Assembly (NCBI GenBank): GCA_028704555.1 | Contig: JAQWFD010000002.1 | Location: 113,242-177,241 of the forward strand | Length of the DNA stretch: 64,000 bases | Origin: Desulfobacterales bacterium | GTDB taxonomy: Bacteria; Desulfobacterota; Desulfobacteria; Desulfobacterales; JAQWFD01 | Direction: 5' to 3' | Part shown: in pieces, positions 8,176 to 17,510 of the stretch | How the letters are laid out: each line of letters begins with the position of its first letter | How positions within the stretch are numbered: position 1 is the first letter of the stretch | The notes under the pieces: generated by a model | Databases searched by the model: none | What the model saw: the letters and a program-made list of their open reading frames with translations, nothing else | What the model was told of the DNA's origin: nothing | Translations under genes and position numbers: made by a program

Positions 8176-10488
8176 ATGATCACTATTTTTAACAAACTGC
8201 TGAGACGGACAAGGTTGCGCGGCAAGATACTGGTTACCACCATTGTCATCGTCGTATTCTTTATGGGATTGAGTCTGGTTCAAAGCCTCTCCCTGCACAA
8301 ACAGACCGCCATGGATCAGCTGGCCAATTTTTCGAACGATCTGATCGGAAACACCTACAGCACGGTCAGGTCCTCGATGATCGTCGGCCAAAGCAATATC
8401 GTAAAAACCCAGTTAAAAGATATCAAAAACAACATGGGCGGTGTACATTTTTACATTACCGATTTCAAAAAACTCATCTCCTATGCGTCTGAAGACAAGC
8501 GGATCGATCAGAATATGAACCGGTTTTTCGGTAACGATGAACTGAGTCAGGCACTGGATCAATCCTTGAAAACGGGAATCGCCCCGGAGAGGTCCTGGCA
8601 GGAACTCGATACCAACATCCCCTTTTTGACAACCATAAAACCCATTTTAAATGAATCGGCCTGTTTTCACTGCCACGGCTCCAGCCGCAAGATTCTGGGC
8701 GCAATGGTCATCAAACAGCCCGTCACAGGGATATATACCGCCATCCGCAACTCTCGAAACGAACTGATTCTGTATTTTGCAGGATCTCTGGTCGGGCTGG
8801 TACTGATTATCAATTTCATGTTTTCCAAACTGGTGACGCAACGCATCCGCAGCCTCGAAGAACAGGCCAATAAACTTGCCGCGGGTGATATCAACATAAC
8901 GGCCGATGATGACTATATCGATTCGATCGGAAGGCTTGCCCGCAATTTCAATTTAATGGTCAAAAATATCAAAGACCGGATGGAATACGCCAACAGCCTG
9001 AAACTGGGAATTTCAGATCCCTTCTTCATGGCCGATCCGGAAATGAAAATCACTTATTTTAATGCCGCCGCTGAGCAAATGACCGGCATACCGGCCGGCC
9101 AGGCAATCGGTAAAACCTGTCAGGAAGTGTTTGGGACAACCACAAGCAGCCCGTTCAAAAAAGTCATTGAAACGGGGACTGCACTTCTCGGCCAGCGCAT
9201 CACCGTAACAGATTCAAACGGCCGCGAGATACCGGTGATGACCAGCGCTTCTCTGCTGCGCGATTCATCCGGCAAAATTCTGGGGGGATTTGAAATAATC
9301 CGCGATCTGACCACTGAAGTCGAAGCGGAAAACCGGCTGCAGGAAGCCTATCTCAGAGAAGAAAAAGCCAAACAGGCCATGGAAGACAAAGTCCATGAAC
9401 TGTCCGAAATTCTTGCCCGGGTCGGGCAGGGGGATTTTACCATGAGAGCGGCTGAGACCGGCGCCAATGATGCCATGGACATCCTGACCACCCGCATCAA
9501 CAAAACGCTGGACGGCATCGTCTCTCTGATTACCCAGGTCAAATCCCATATCATACCGGTTTTGAAAGGGATCATGCAGATTTCTCAGGGCAATCAGAGT
9601 CTGTCCCAGCGAACGAAGCAACAGGCCTCGGTCATGGAGGAAATCAGCTCCACCCTGGAACAGCTGGTTTCCAACACCTCCCAAAACCTGAACAATACCC
9701 GCCATGCCGATACGCTTTCCAAAGAGGCGCTCGATGTGGCCAAAGCCGGCGGAAAACAAATCGAAAAGACGGCACGGGCCATGGTTGAAATGTCGGAGGC
9801 CAGCAAAAAAATCGTTGAAATGATGGACCTGATCAACGAAATCACGTTCCAGACCAACCTGCTGTCGATCAATGCGGCCATCGAGGCAGCCCGGGCCGGA
9901 GAGCAGGGGCGGGGTTTTGCCGTGGTCGCCAACGAAGTCAGAAACCTCGCCAAGAGAAGCACCGCAGCGTCCAAAAACATTAAGGATCTGGTCCGCGAAA
10001 TTTTAAATACGGTAACAAAATCCGGGGAATGGGTCGAAGAGCTGAAAACCAGCTTCGCCAAGATCATGACGACAGCGGAACAGGTCTCTATCGCCTTAAA
10101 TAACGTATCTGTAGGCACGGAAGAAAGCGCCACCGGCATCGAACAAATCAGTGAAGGAACCGCCAGAGAACTCGTGGAAGTCAACGAGCAGAATGCCGTT
10201 TTTGTCGATGAAATCGCCCGGGAAACGCAAAAGCTCAAAGAAAAGTCTGAACAGCTTAAAAATATCACCGAGATTTTCAATCTGGGTGAAACGAATCAAC
10301 CGGATGAGTTGGACGACTCCGGGTACACGGACACACGAAACGCATTTTCTTTTTCCGGAAAGGAGAAACGGTCACCCATACCTTTCGGAGATTCCCTTCA
10401 AAAAAATATTATCCATAAATCCAACATCGATCATTTAAAAAATGACCTGCTGGAAGACGACTTTGAAGAAGAATTCGAGGAATACTGA
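8176..10488 (+). CDS. methyl-accepting chemoreceptor with periplasmic heme-c motif and PAS domain
   Basis: Start at ATG 8176 is favoured by GGAGG 8 nt upstream; an earlier ATG at 8143 lies inside the cytochrome gene. The 770-residue protein has TM1 (about 17-37), a periplasmic domain with CFHCH (163-167), TM2 (about 197-216), HAMP, a cytoplasmic PAS (about 275-390) and the MCP signalling hairpin ([28 protein letters not shown] in parts). CxxCH in a periplasmic sensor domain is known from heme-c PAS receptors of Geobacter-type bacteria, which sense redox or ligands. The tail is acidic and ends in EFEEY, which fits the x-[HFYW]-x-x-[HFYW] pentapeptide used to tether CheR/CheB. The stop overlaps cheW (TGATG). 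Confidence 0.92.
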   Translation: MITIFNKLLRRTRLRGKILVTTIVIVVFFMGLSLVQSLSLHKQTAMDQLANFSNDLIGNTYSTVRSSMIVGQSNIVKTQLKDIKNNMGGVHFYITDFKKLISYASEDKRIDQNMNRFFGNDELSQALDQSLKTGIAPERSWQELDTNIPFLTTIKPILNESACFHCHGSSRKILGAMVIKQPVTGIYTAIRNSRNELILYFAGSLVGLVLIINFMFSKLVTQRIRSLEEQANKLAAGDINITADDDYIDSIGRLARNFNLMVKNIKDRMEYANSLKLGISDPFFMADPEMKITYFNAAAEQMTGIPAGQAIGKTCQEVFGTTTSSPFKKVIETGTALLGQRITVTDSNGREIPVMTSASLLRDSSGKILGGFEIIRDLTTEVEAENRLQEAYLREEKAKQAMEDKVHELSEILARVGQGDFTMRAAETGANDAMDILTTRINKTLDGIVSLITQVKSHIIPVLKGIMQISQGNQSLSQRTKQQASVMEEISSTLEQLVSNTSQNLNNTRHADTLSKEALDVAKAGGKQIEKTARAMVEMSEASKKIVEMMDLINEITFQTNLLSINAAIEAARAGEQGRGFAVVANEVRNLAKRSTAASKNIKDLVREILNTVTKSGEWVEELKTSFAKIMTTAEQVSIALNNVSVGTEESATGIEQISEGTARELVEVNEQNAVFVDEIARETQKLKEKSEQLKNITEIFNLGETNQPDELDDSGYTDTRNAFSFSGKEKRSPIPFGDSLQKNIIHKSNIDHLKNDLLEDDFEEEFEEY

Positions 10489-10937
10489 TGGTGGAAGCCC
10501 AATATGTTGTTTTCTCAATCAATGAGCAGATTTTCGGAATTGAAATTTCAAAAATAAAAGAAGTCCTGAGCTATCGGAAGATTACGCCTCTGCCCCATGT
10601 CCAGGGGTTTGTCAAAGGGATCATCAACCTCAGGGGCATGATTCTTCCGGTATTTGATCTGGGCAAAAAATTTAATTTTGTCAGAGGTGACTACAGCCCC
10701 TACCATGTGATTATCGTGATGGAAATATCCGGAAGGGTGATGGGCGTCATCGTTGATGAAATAACCGATGTTGTCGAAATTTTTTCTGAAGAGCTCCAGA
10801 CCACGGAAAACCTTCCCACCACGCTTCGACGGGACTACCTCAACGGGGTCGGAAAAAAGAACGACGAGATGATCATTCTCCTGAATATCGATCGGCTGCT
10901 CAGCCCGGAAGAACTTGAACTGGCGGATGCAACGTAG
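10488..10937 (+). CDS. cheW: CheW-type coupling protein
   Basis: A 149-residue CheW domain: FSINEQIFGIEISKIKEV, a central GIINLRGMILPVFDL and C-terminal LLNIDRLL are diagnostic. It links the chemoreceptor to CheA in the polar array. Start ATG overlaps the receptor stop codon, so the two are translationally coupled. Intact and of normal length. Confidence 0.94.
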   Translation: MVEAQYVVFSINEQIFGIEISKIKEVLSYRKITPLPHVQGFVKGIINLRGMILPVFDLGKKFNFVRGDYSPYHVIIVMEISGRVMGVIVDEITDVVEIFSEELQTTENLPTTLRRDYLNGVGKKNDEMIILLNIDRLLSPEELELADAT

Positions 10938-10966
10938 CGACCGGATTTTACAGGAAAAAAAATAAC

Positions 10967-11379
10967 ATGAACGAATTTTACAGCAAAAACCTTGAAAAAA
11001 ATGTGACCATGCTCCGAGCCGGTGAGTATCATGCATCCGCCAGGGGGGAAATTCTTTATGCCATCCCGGGTTCGTGCATGTCCTCGTGTATCTGTAATAC
11101 CAGAAACAAAATCGGGGGCATGAATCATTATCTGCTTCCCAACATGATCCATCCCGAAGAAATACTGACCTCCGATGTCGGCAGATACGGAATGTATTCC
11201 ATGGAGCTGCTAATCGGAGACCTGATTAAATCAGGTACTCAGCGTAAAAATCTGGTGGCGGCAATGTACTCAATTTCAGATCCGGCGACGATGCGATCAT
11301 GGAGTCAACTATCCGATTTGCCAGAAAATATCTGGCGCTCGAGCAGATTCCAGCCATCAGCCAGGACCTCGGAGGCAAG
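10967..11379 (+). pseudogene. cheD: cheD pseudogene (frameshifted, fused to cheB remnant)
   Basis: CheD is a receptor glutamine deamidase. The first frame (from ATG 10967) has the active-site region IPGSCMSSCI and GGMNHYLLP (Cys and His), and reads on to SGTQRKNL. It then leaves the family; the family sequence resumes in another frame as GGGNVLNFRSGDDA (from about 11254), then IRFARKYLALEQIPAI and SQDLGG. A small deletion at about 11252-11258 (repeat GGTGGC) explains the shift. After LGG at about 11376 the sequence joins CheB-like sequence in the same frame, so the CheD C-terminus is lost. Not expected to make a working enzyme. Confidence 0.8.
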
Positions 11380-11708
11380 GTATTCATCGCTCCCGGAGGA
11401 AAACACATGAGGCTCGCCCGGGATTCACGAGGATATTTTATCCGGATCGATCCGTCTCCGCCGCGACTTCACCAACGCCCCTCTATCGATATTTTATTTC
11501 ATTCGGTTACAACGCATGCAGACAAACAGGACAGCGCCGACGGGCTTCTCGCCATGCGGAAGGCAGGCGCCGCCTATACCATCGCTCAGGATAAAGGCAG
11601 CTGTGTGGTGTTCGGCATGCCTAAAGAGGCGATTAAACGGGGGCCGCCGCCGATACGGCTCCACCGGAACCCATCCCGGGGTTGATTCTGGCAAATGGGC
11701 ACCGATAA
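11380..11708 (+). pseudogene. cheB: cheB methylesterase 3' remnant
   Basis: Only the C-terminal third of CheB is left. VFIAPGGKHMRL, RPSIDILFHSV, GLLAMRKAGA and YTIAQDKGSCVVFGMP match the methylesterase domain closely, but the receiver, the catalytic Ser region and most of the domain are missing. A second lesion replaces the usual GVILTGMGDDGAEG loop (with the catalytic Asp) by a short HADKQDSAD. A third shifts the frame near 11640; the family end PIPGLILANGH occurs in the new frame with TAA at 11706-11708. A deletion from within cheD into cheB would explain the fusion. No cheR is found nearby. Confidence 0.8.
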
Positions 11709-11745
11709 CCACACTATTTATCACTGAACGAGGCTCAACCGGATT

Positions 11746-12657
11746 ATGGCGACCATATTGATTATTGATGACAGCAAGCTCATCGCCCATGTGGCAAAAA
11801 ACATTTTATCCAAAAGAGGTCATCGTGTTCTGCTGGCCCCGAATGGAGAAACCGGACTGCAAATTGCACAAAACCAGTACCCCGATTTGATTCTTCTGGA
11901 TCTGGTAATGCCCGGCATCGATGGTTATGAAGTCTGCAGGCGTATCAAAAAAAATGCTTCAACCGGAGACATCCCGATTATCATGCTGACCTCCAAAGGC
12001 GAATCGGCTGATAAAGTCAGAGGACTTGAACTCGGGGCATCCGATTATGTCACCAAGCCTTTTGATGAAGCAGAGCTGGTGGCCCGGACCAATACGCACC
12101 TGAAAATCAAGGAGCTTTGTGAAAGCCTGCAGGGAAAAAACCGCCAGCTTCTGGAGATGGCCACCCGTGACGGATTGACCGGGTTGTTTAATCACCGGTA
12201 TTTTCAGGATGCGGTCACAAAGGATATCAAACGGGCAATGCGGTATCACGAATCGTTATCATGCGTAATGTTTGACATCGACCTTTTTAAAAAATTCAAT
12301 GATACCTATGGCCACCAGACCGGAGATATGGTTCTAAAAACGCTGGGGCAACTGATACAGCATAATAAGCGGGACAGCGATCTGGCCGCCAGATACGGAG
12401 GGGAAGAATTCGCCCTGCTGCTGTATCATACCATTTCCGCCGATGCGATTACGATTGCGGAGCGACTCCGCAAGGCCGTGGAAAAGCATGAATTCAAAGC
12501 GTATGATTTGATATTGAAGGTGACCATCAGTTTTGGCATTGCCACCTATCCCCATCCGGATATCATGGATGCCAAATCATTGATCGAATGCGCCGACAAG
12601 GCGTTGTATCGGGCCAAAGAAGGCGGCAGAAATCAGGTAATCTGTGATCTGGGCTGA
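11746..12657 (+). CDS. response regulator with GGDEF output (PleD-like diguanylate cyclase)
   Basis: A 303-residue protein. The receiver (1-120) has IIDDS, phospho-acceptor in ILLDLVMPG and VTKPF. The GGDEF domain (about 140-300) has FDIDLFKKFNDTYGH, RYGGEEF active site and an intact allosteric I-site: R-D-S-D five residues before GGEEF. It should make c-di-GMP when phosphorylated and be product-inhibited. It lies 38 nt after the cheB wreck and in the same direction, so it is probably a target of this operon's CheA. Good family certainty; the partner kinase is inference. Confidence 0.93.
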   Translation: MATILIIDDSKLIAHVAKNILSKRGHRVLLAPNGETGLQIAQNQYPDLILLDLVMPGIDGYEVCRRIKKNASTGDIPIIMLTSKGESADKVRGLELGASDYVTKPFDEAELVARTNTHLKIKELCESLQGKNRQLLEMATRDGLTGLFNHRYFQDAVTKDIKRAMRYHESLSCVMFDIDLFKKFNDTYGHQTGDMVLKTLGQLIQHNKRDSDLAARYGGEEFALLLYHTISADAITIAERLRKAVEKHEFKAYDLILKVTISFGIATYPHPDIMDAKSLIECADKALYRAKEGGRNQVICDLG

Positions 12658-12711
12658 GCCCCATGCGGGATACAAGTTTTCTTCTGTACATTTTAAATAA
12701 ATTTCAGAAAG

Positions 12712-12740
12712 TTGAACTATCCTTTCAGATATGCTATAGA
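12712..12740 (+). promoter_or_regulatory. sigma-70-like promoter upstream of the PHP gene
   Basis: TTGAAC (12712-12717), a 17-bp spacer, then TATAGA (12735-12740). A start near 12747 would give a ~50-nt leader to the ATG at 12798, with AAGGAG just before it. Confidence 0.55.
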
Positions 12741-12797
12741 ACAATTTCGTTTATTTCTGAATAAAACAGCGACTCGATCGCTGTTGTTAAGGAGACA

Positions 12798-13697
12798 ATG
12801 GAAAACACGCATAAGATTCTATTTGAAAAGCCTGACCTTTCCCGGCTGCTGCCTCACAATACGGTAGTGGACCTGCACTTTCATTCTCACTATTCTGACG
12901 GCATCAATTCCATTGATGACATTGCCCGAAAAGCAGCCGAATTCGGTATCGGGATAGCCATTACAGACCATAACGCCATCGAAGGGGCCGTTGAAATTGA
13001 CAGCTACAGGCATATTCTCAGCATCCCGGGCATTGAGGTCACATCGCAAAAAGGCACCCATCTGCTTGTTTATTTTTACGATATTGAAGGCTTGAAACAG
13101 TTTTACACGCGCGATATCAAGCCCTTTCTGGGAAATGATGTCATGAGTTCCATTTCCCTGAACCTGTCGGATATCATTTTCCGCGCAAAACAGTATCACA
13201 CGGTTATTATTTTCCCTCATCCCTACTGTACTGCGTACACAGGCCTCTTCAATCTTCATTTTTCCGAAGAACAGCAAAACGATCTGTTGAACCAGGTCGA
13301 TGGCGTGGAAGTCATCAATTCGGAAAACCTCTACAAATGGAATTTAAAAAGCGCCGTACTCGGGTTTAATCTCGACAAGGCCGTTACCGGCGGCAGCGAC
13401 GGGCACTGCCTGGAATACATGGGGAAAACCGTCAGCTATGCACCGTGCCCGGCCAACCGTAACGCCTTTCTGGACTGCATCCGGCAAAAACGCAACAAGG
13501 TTGTCGGAAAAGAGATTGATATGCTGAAAAAAATCAGATCCAACGGATTAAAGATGAAAACGAATTTCAGAAATTATCCGAATCTGGTCGAAAAAAACTT
13601 CAAGTATTCATGTATCGTAATTCATGCAAAATCCAAGTTCCTGAAAGACAGCGTCAAACGAAACATCAACCGGACACTGAACAAACTTGCCGGATAA
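12798..13697 (+). CDS. PHP-domain metal-dependent phosphoesterase
   Basis: A 299-residue protein with the four PHP metal-binding motifs in order: DLHFHSHYSDG (about 26), ITDHN (about 55), PGIEVTS (about 77) and FPHP with a late GGSDGH (about 198). Such stand-alone PHP proteins hydrolyse phosphoesters, including small nucleotides and pAp-like molecules. The last ~70 residues are basic (many K/N/R), an extension beyond the usual domain that may bind nucleic acid or membrane. AAGGAG precedes the ATG. The substrate is not evident; the family is clear. Confidence 0.88.
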   Translation: MENTHKILFEKPDLSRLLPHNTVVDLHFHSHYSDGINSIDDIARKAAEFGIGIAITDHNAIEGAVEIDSYRHILSIPGIEVTSQKGTHLLVYFYDIEGLKQFYTRDIKPFLGNDVMSSISLNLSDIIFRAKQYHTVIIFPHPYCTAYTGLFNLHFSEEQQNDLLNQVDGVEVINSENLYKWNLKSAVLGFNLDKAVTGGSDGHCLEYMGKTVSYAPCPANRNAFLDCIRQKRNKVVGKEIDMLKKIRSNGLKMKTNFRNYPNLVEKNFKYSCIVIHAKSKFLKDSVKRNINRTLNKLAG

Positions 13698-13967
13698 AAA
13701 ATCCCGGGCTCTTTTTCTCATTTCCCCGCCGATAGTTCTTGCCATTATAAAACGTATCCGATTACTATACAGATATATCCGCTGGCGCCAGCATGACCCG
13801 AATCCGTCTGATATCTGAGAAAAAGTCGAATCCGCATGAATCCCGGCATCGACGGTGAATGTGCAGGATTTCTTCCCAACAGCCAAAAAGCTTCCAGGCT
13901 TACAGAGCATAAACCAATAGCATCACCTTCGACACGAACATTCTTTGAACAAAAAGACCAGCTGACC

Positions 13968-15284
13968 ATGAATGCGCAGACATACTATCAAACAGTTTTC
14001 AGCAAACTGCAAAACTGCTTCGAATTCAGTCATTATGTTCTCGCGGCCGGACCGGAGCTGATATCCGAAGGGGCAGATCCTTCGTTTCCGGCCATCGCCG
14101 CTCCGATAGACCGGTTAGAGGCATGTACGGCTCACCGGGGCCTGCAGGTCCACCTCCCGGTCATCGGCGAAAAATCACGGTCGGTTCTCATGCCCCTTGA
14201 TTTTGAAATTTTCCTCGCCGATGAAAATCACCTTCTGTATACAAATCCCGACAGCCAGAAGCACTTATTTGAGCAGATCCTGCCGCTGAGCCGTTTTCTA
14301 GAACATTTTTTCAGAACCAGGGGCATTCCCTATCTGCTGGATTATACCCCATCGGGCGGCCACATCCTGTTCCACAACCCGATGGGGCAGCGGGCGACCG
14401 ACGAGCTGATCCGTATCGGATATCTGGAAGCTGACCTGAAAGCCGCCTGTGATTTTATCGACCCGACGGATATCCGTCGCTGCTGCGGCGTCTCTCATGA
14501 TGCCGCCCGGGTCTTCAGCGGTCTTGGCAAAATTGCCGAATACATTTCCCTGATCACCATGAACGCCTTTCAGCGAGAGGAAGCAGGGGCCAGTCTCCCG
14601 GTGGTCATCTCCGATGCGCTGGACCGCGCGATCAACTTTGACAATACGTGGGCCGAAGGCTCCCCCTTTATGCGATCCATTCGAAGCCCTTTCAGCCTTC
14701 ACAAAAAAAATATCGAAAAATACGGGGTTTCTCATCACGGCCCCCTGGTGGATGTGATCGGAACGTATTTTGACGGCACAAATGCCATTGAAGAACCCGA
14801 TACGAACACAATCCTCGAATGCATGTGGAATCTGAAAAAAGCATCGGCCCATGCCCGACAGTTTTCCGGTCATATTCCCTGTTCCAATGACACCCTGATC
14901 GATCTGATCAACGAATATAAAGCCTCTGATCTATACCGGTTTCATCAGGAGTTTGACCAGCAGGAGGATATCCCCAGAGGAAGGGCCATAGAATATGCCA
15001 GGCAGGAAGAACGGGTGCCGGACTGGGCAAGGCATATTCTCTATCATCCCAATCCATCCGCCCTCCAGCCAAAAAATCTGATCGGCCTTATTTATGATTT
15101 TTTAATCCGCGCCAGCTGGAAACCGCGGCATATCGCCAACATTCTCAGGGATCTGTATCAAAACCCGTCGTTTAACTGGACGCAGGATTTTTTCAAATAT
15201 CCGGCCGAAGAAAAAGCCAACTTCTGGGCCAGGACCTACAGCGCAGTAACCCTGTGGAAGACCGGACGGCTGACCGTTTCCTGA
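13968..15284 (+). CDS. unrecognised protein with possible archaeo-eukaryotic primase-like motifs
   Basis: A 438-residue soluble protein. I do not recognise the family with confidence. MPLDFEIFLAD (about 72) followed by YTPSGGHILF (about 123) resembles motif I (hhhDhD/E) and motif II (SxGxH) of archaeo-eukaryotic primase/PrimPol enzymes, and a later FDNTW could be motif III. The C-terminal 80 residues are helical and rich in aromatic residues. The start is uncertain: ATG 13968 is preferred, and an upstream in-frame ATG at 13836 would add 44 low-complexity residues; neither has a good ribosome site. It is followed 26 nt later by a small secreted protein gene. A role in DNA synthesis or repair is only a hypothesis. 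Confidence 0.6.
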   Translation: MNAQTYYQTVFSKLQNCFEFSHYVLAAGPELISEGADPSFPAIAAPIDRLEACTAHRGLQVHLPVIGEKSRSVLMPLDFEIFLADENHLLYTNPDSQKHLFEQILPLSRFLEHFFRTRGIPYLLDYTPSGGHILFHNPMGQRATDELIRIGYLEADLKAACDFIDPTDIRRCCGVSHDAARVFSGLGKIAEYISLITMNAFQREEAGASLPVVISDALDRAINFDNTWAEGSPFMRSIRSPFSLHKKNIEKYGVSHHGPLVDVIGTYFDGTNAIEEPDTNTILECMWNLKKASAHARQFSGHIPCSNDTLIDLINEYKASDLYRFHQEFDQQEDIPRGRAIEYARQEERVPDWARHILYHPNPSALQPKNLIGLIYDFLIRASWKPRHIANILRDLYQNPSFNWTQDFFKYPAEEKANFWARTYSAVTLWKTGRLTVS

Positions 15285-15310
15285 AAAGCCGTCCCGAAAA
15301 GAGGTTAGAG

Positions 15311-15973
15311 ATGAAAACCGTCACTCTGTCTTATTTTGTAGTCCTGTTCATTTTTTGTATCCAGTCGCCGGTCCGGGCAGGCGTTACGCTCAATATTTCC
15401 GACGACACGCCGGTCGATCCGGGGCTCCAGGTCCAGCGCATCGTCGTTTCAACTGGGGAAAGCCTTCTTTCCGCCTGCCCCGAAAAAAAACAGCCCTTGA
15501 GTTTCGGGCTATCCTATGATGGCCGGAACCGCTTGACAGAAAATGCGGCAAAGGGCGATATTGACTGCCAATGGCTGGTAGTGGCCGCCCTTGCGGAGTA
15601 TCCCTCCATAACCGGGATCATCTTCAGAGAAGCGGGTCGCCCGGCGCTTGATCCGGATGATGCCACGCCACTAATTGCATTACTTCAGGATGCCCCGAAA
15701 AACCCGGGCGACGGCTGGTATATTCAGGCCGGCTATTTTATTTCAGACTGGGATCTTGAGCCCTGGGCTTCATATCAAAGGTGGGAAAAAAATATTCCGG
15801 ATGCCGGTGAAAGCTGTAACACCTGGCAACTCGGCCTGTCGTATTTTATAAAAGGTCACACCGCCAATATAAAAATCGGCTATGAAAGATTCAAAACCGA
15901 TGCGGATTCAGCTGAAGCAGCAGATAAAGACGCCATCGATACGATACTGACGGAATTCTGCATTAGCTACTGA
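15311..15973 (+). CDS. exported protein with porin-like C-terminus
   Basis: A 220-residue protein. Start at ATG 15311 has GAGG upstream and begins a clear signal peptide (about 1-23, ending PVRAG). The middle is not recognised. The last ~75 residues (GWYIQAGYFISDWDLEPWASYQ, in part; then QLGLSYFIKGHTANIKIGY) look like the C-terminal beta strands of phosphate-selective (OprO/P type) porins, but a whole barrel would need 350-400 residues. Either this is a small outer-membrane protein or a fusion of a shorter gene to a porin end. Location: outer membrane or periplasm. Confidence 0.65.
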   Translation: MKTVTLSYFVVLFIFCIQSPVRAGVTLNISDDTPVDPGLQVQRIVVSTGESLLSACPEKKQPLSFGLSYDGRNRLTENAAKGDIDCQWLVVAALAEYPSITGIIFREAGRPALDPDDATPLIALLQDAPKNPGDGWYIQAGYFISDWDLEPWASYQRWEKNIPDAGESCNTWQLGLSYFIKGHTANIKIGYERFKTDADSAEAADKDAIDTILTEFCISY

Positions 15974-16232
15974 ACTGCGACCGGGTAAAAAACCTGGCAT
16001 TCATGAGCGACGTACGGATGTTATACCGGAGCTATTCATAAAGTGATTTCGGCATTGCAGCCCGGAATATTTTCAAAAATATTAACGTTTTGATCATGGC
16101 AGAGCAAATTGCACGTTTTGACAAGTCCGAATTCTGTCGGTATAGTCATGATGTATCTGAATGGCAACTCGAATCGAGTATTTTGACAGATATCATTATT
16201 TTGTTCAGCGGTCACAAAAAAGGAAAAACCCA

Positions 16233-16343
16233 ATGGCCAGATGTTCCGTATGCAAGACCCGAAAGGCGAAAAAATGCATTCGAACAGGCCCGTTGCTGCG
16301 GACCTCGCAAGCTCGGCCGCGGAAAAGCAATCATGCTTGCTAA
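16233..16343 (+). pseudogene. remnant of a small zinc-ribbon protein gene
   Basis: A short frame with AGGA upstream reads MARCSVCKTRKAKKC, resembling small CxxC...CCG zinc-binding proteins. The second half (RCCGPRK) is found in another frame, suggesting a frameshift within the 110-bp relic. Weak evidence. Confidence 0.25.
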
Positions 16344-16974
16344 GCGTCAATTAGCTGAATTTGTCTGTGATGCAGTGAACCTGGAGGGGATCAATTTTAC
16401 CCTGCCGGAAATCCAAACTTTATTGGAGGGAATTACCGTTGGCGGACATAAAGTAACTGACCAGCAAATAGCGCTGAATCAAGCATATACATGACAAACA
16501 TTATTTGAGTTAACAGGAAACAATCAATTTGAAATCACGCTTGAAAAAATCTGTGCGCTTCATCTAATAGCTGCCAAGGACGAAGCTTTGGAGTGGGGCA
16601 AGTTCCGATCCGGCGGAGTTATTATTGCGGGAACAGACTATATGCCGCCACAGGCAGATTCGTTACCGGAGTTGTTTGAAAAAATGGTGGATGATTCATG
16701 CAGAATATCAGACATTTACGATCAAGCCATCCATTTTTTTCTTACAATGGCGAGATGTCAATTTTTTTACGGTGTCAATAAGCGTATGGGGCGTTTTGTC
16801 ATGAATGGGCTTTTGTTAAGTCGTGGATACCCGGCAATTAATCTTCCGGCGAAAAGACAATTGGAATTTAATCAATTGATGCTCACTTTATACCAGACGG
16901 GAGATCAGGCACAGATGAATACCTTCCTGCGTTCGTGTTTAGATGAAAAGGTTATAAAAATCATGAAAGAATAA
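16333..16974 (+). pseudogene. fic-family gene interrupted by an in-frame TGA
   Basis: Fic proteins usually transfer AMP or other phosphate groups to target proteins. The frame reads RQLAEFVCDAVNLEG..FTLPEIQTLLEG and GGHKVTDQQIALNQA, then meets TGA at 16492-16494 where the family has Trp (TGG), and continues in the same frame with QTLFELTGNNQFEITLEKI, EWGKFRSGGV, AGTDYMPP and the Fic region MARCQFFYGVNKRMGRF. The Fic motif is also off-consensus (GVNKR in place of DGNKR), pointing to decay rather than simple readthrough. The stop is TAA at 16972. Confidence 0.75.
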
Positions 16975-16977
16975 TTG

Positions 16978-17231
16978 GGGCTTGATCATAACTGCGGCCA
17001 TATTTTGCTGTGCGTAGCCTCGGAGTCCCGCCCGTTGCCGGCGTACGACATGGCGCGATCCGGGAAAAAGATGTCGGGGCCATGAAGCGTTAAAAAGCGC
17101 AAACGGTTTGAGGCTTGCCGAGTTTTTGTGCTTTAGCTTCATGGCCCCGGCATCCCCCGGATCGTGCTGGAGAAGGCGGCAATGGGCGGGACGGGCCCCG
17201 TGACACTGTGGCCGCAGTTATGATCAAGCCC
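16978..17231. mobile_element. 254-bp MITE-like element with 23-bp perfect terminal inverted repeats
   Basis: Bases 16978-17000 (starting GGGCTTGATCATAACTG) are the exact reverse complement of 17209-17231. Inner parts also pair: the TCCCGCCC(G/A)TTGCCG segment near 17025 with its partner near 17185, and CGGGGCCATGAAGC near 17077 with its mirror near 17130. The element is thus a long, imperfect hairpin without coding capacity, typical of a MITE. It begins 3 bp after the fic stop and ends exactly where the island's direct repeat (17232) begins. Confidence 0.75.
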
Positions 17232-17395
17232 TTATTTTCATTGTTCGTCACATAATTTCACAAGCCATAATTAAAAAGTAGGGGAACAGTGGCTTATTCA
17301 AAAAAAAAAGGGCTTGACCATAACTGGCCAAACCCTTGATTTTTAAAGTGCCGAGGAACGGAATCGAACCGCTGACACGGGGATTTTCAGTCCCC
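17232..17395. repeat. left direct repeat of the genomic island (attL region)
   Basis: About 164 bp closely match 52170-52344 in the same orientation, including the tRNA-Phe terminator hairpin and the 3' part of the tRNA. Differences are small (for example GAGGAACGG versus GAGGGACGG). It marks the left island boundary. Part of the match lies outside the tRNA, which suggests that more than one related element has used this site. Confidence 0.85.
17349..17395 (-). other. tRNA-Phe 3' fragment (attL core)
   Basis: 47 nt identical, except two bases, to the 3' part (T arm, variable loop, anticodon arm to the CAGTCCCC) of the intact tRNA-Phe at 52298-52370. It breaks off at the anticodon stem and is followed by unrelated sequence (GAAATTC...). 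This is the usual scar left when an integrase inserts at a tRNA 3' end. Confidence 0.9.
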
Positions 17396-17510
17396 GAAAT
17401 TCATTTTCACACACCTTCACAAAACGCCATAAAACCATTGACATAGTTGAGTTTTCTTTATATCCTACCTTCACAGCACATCACTTAAAATCACCCCTTT
17501 TCACCATTTT

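Noticed and set aside
16036..16332. Frame upstream of the fic gene as its N-terminus
   Set aside because: The first part has no Fic similarity; the family begins near 16333.
17209..17340. MITE end and tRNA terminator as one repeat family
   Set aside because: The two share ~17 bp with mismatches, but the terminator arm is explained by the tRNA; kept only as a note.
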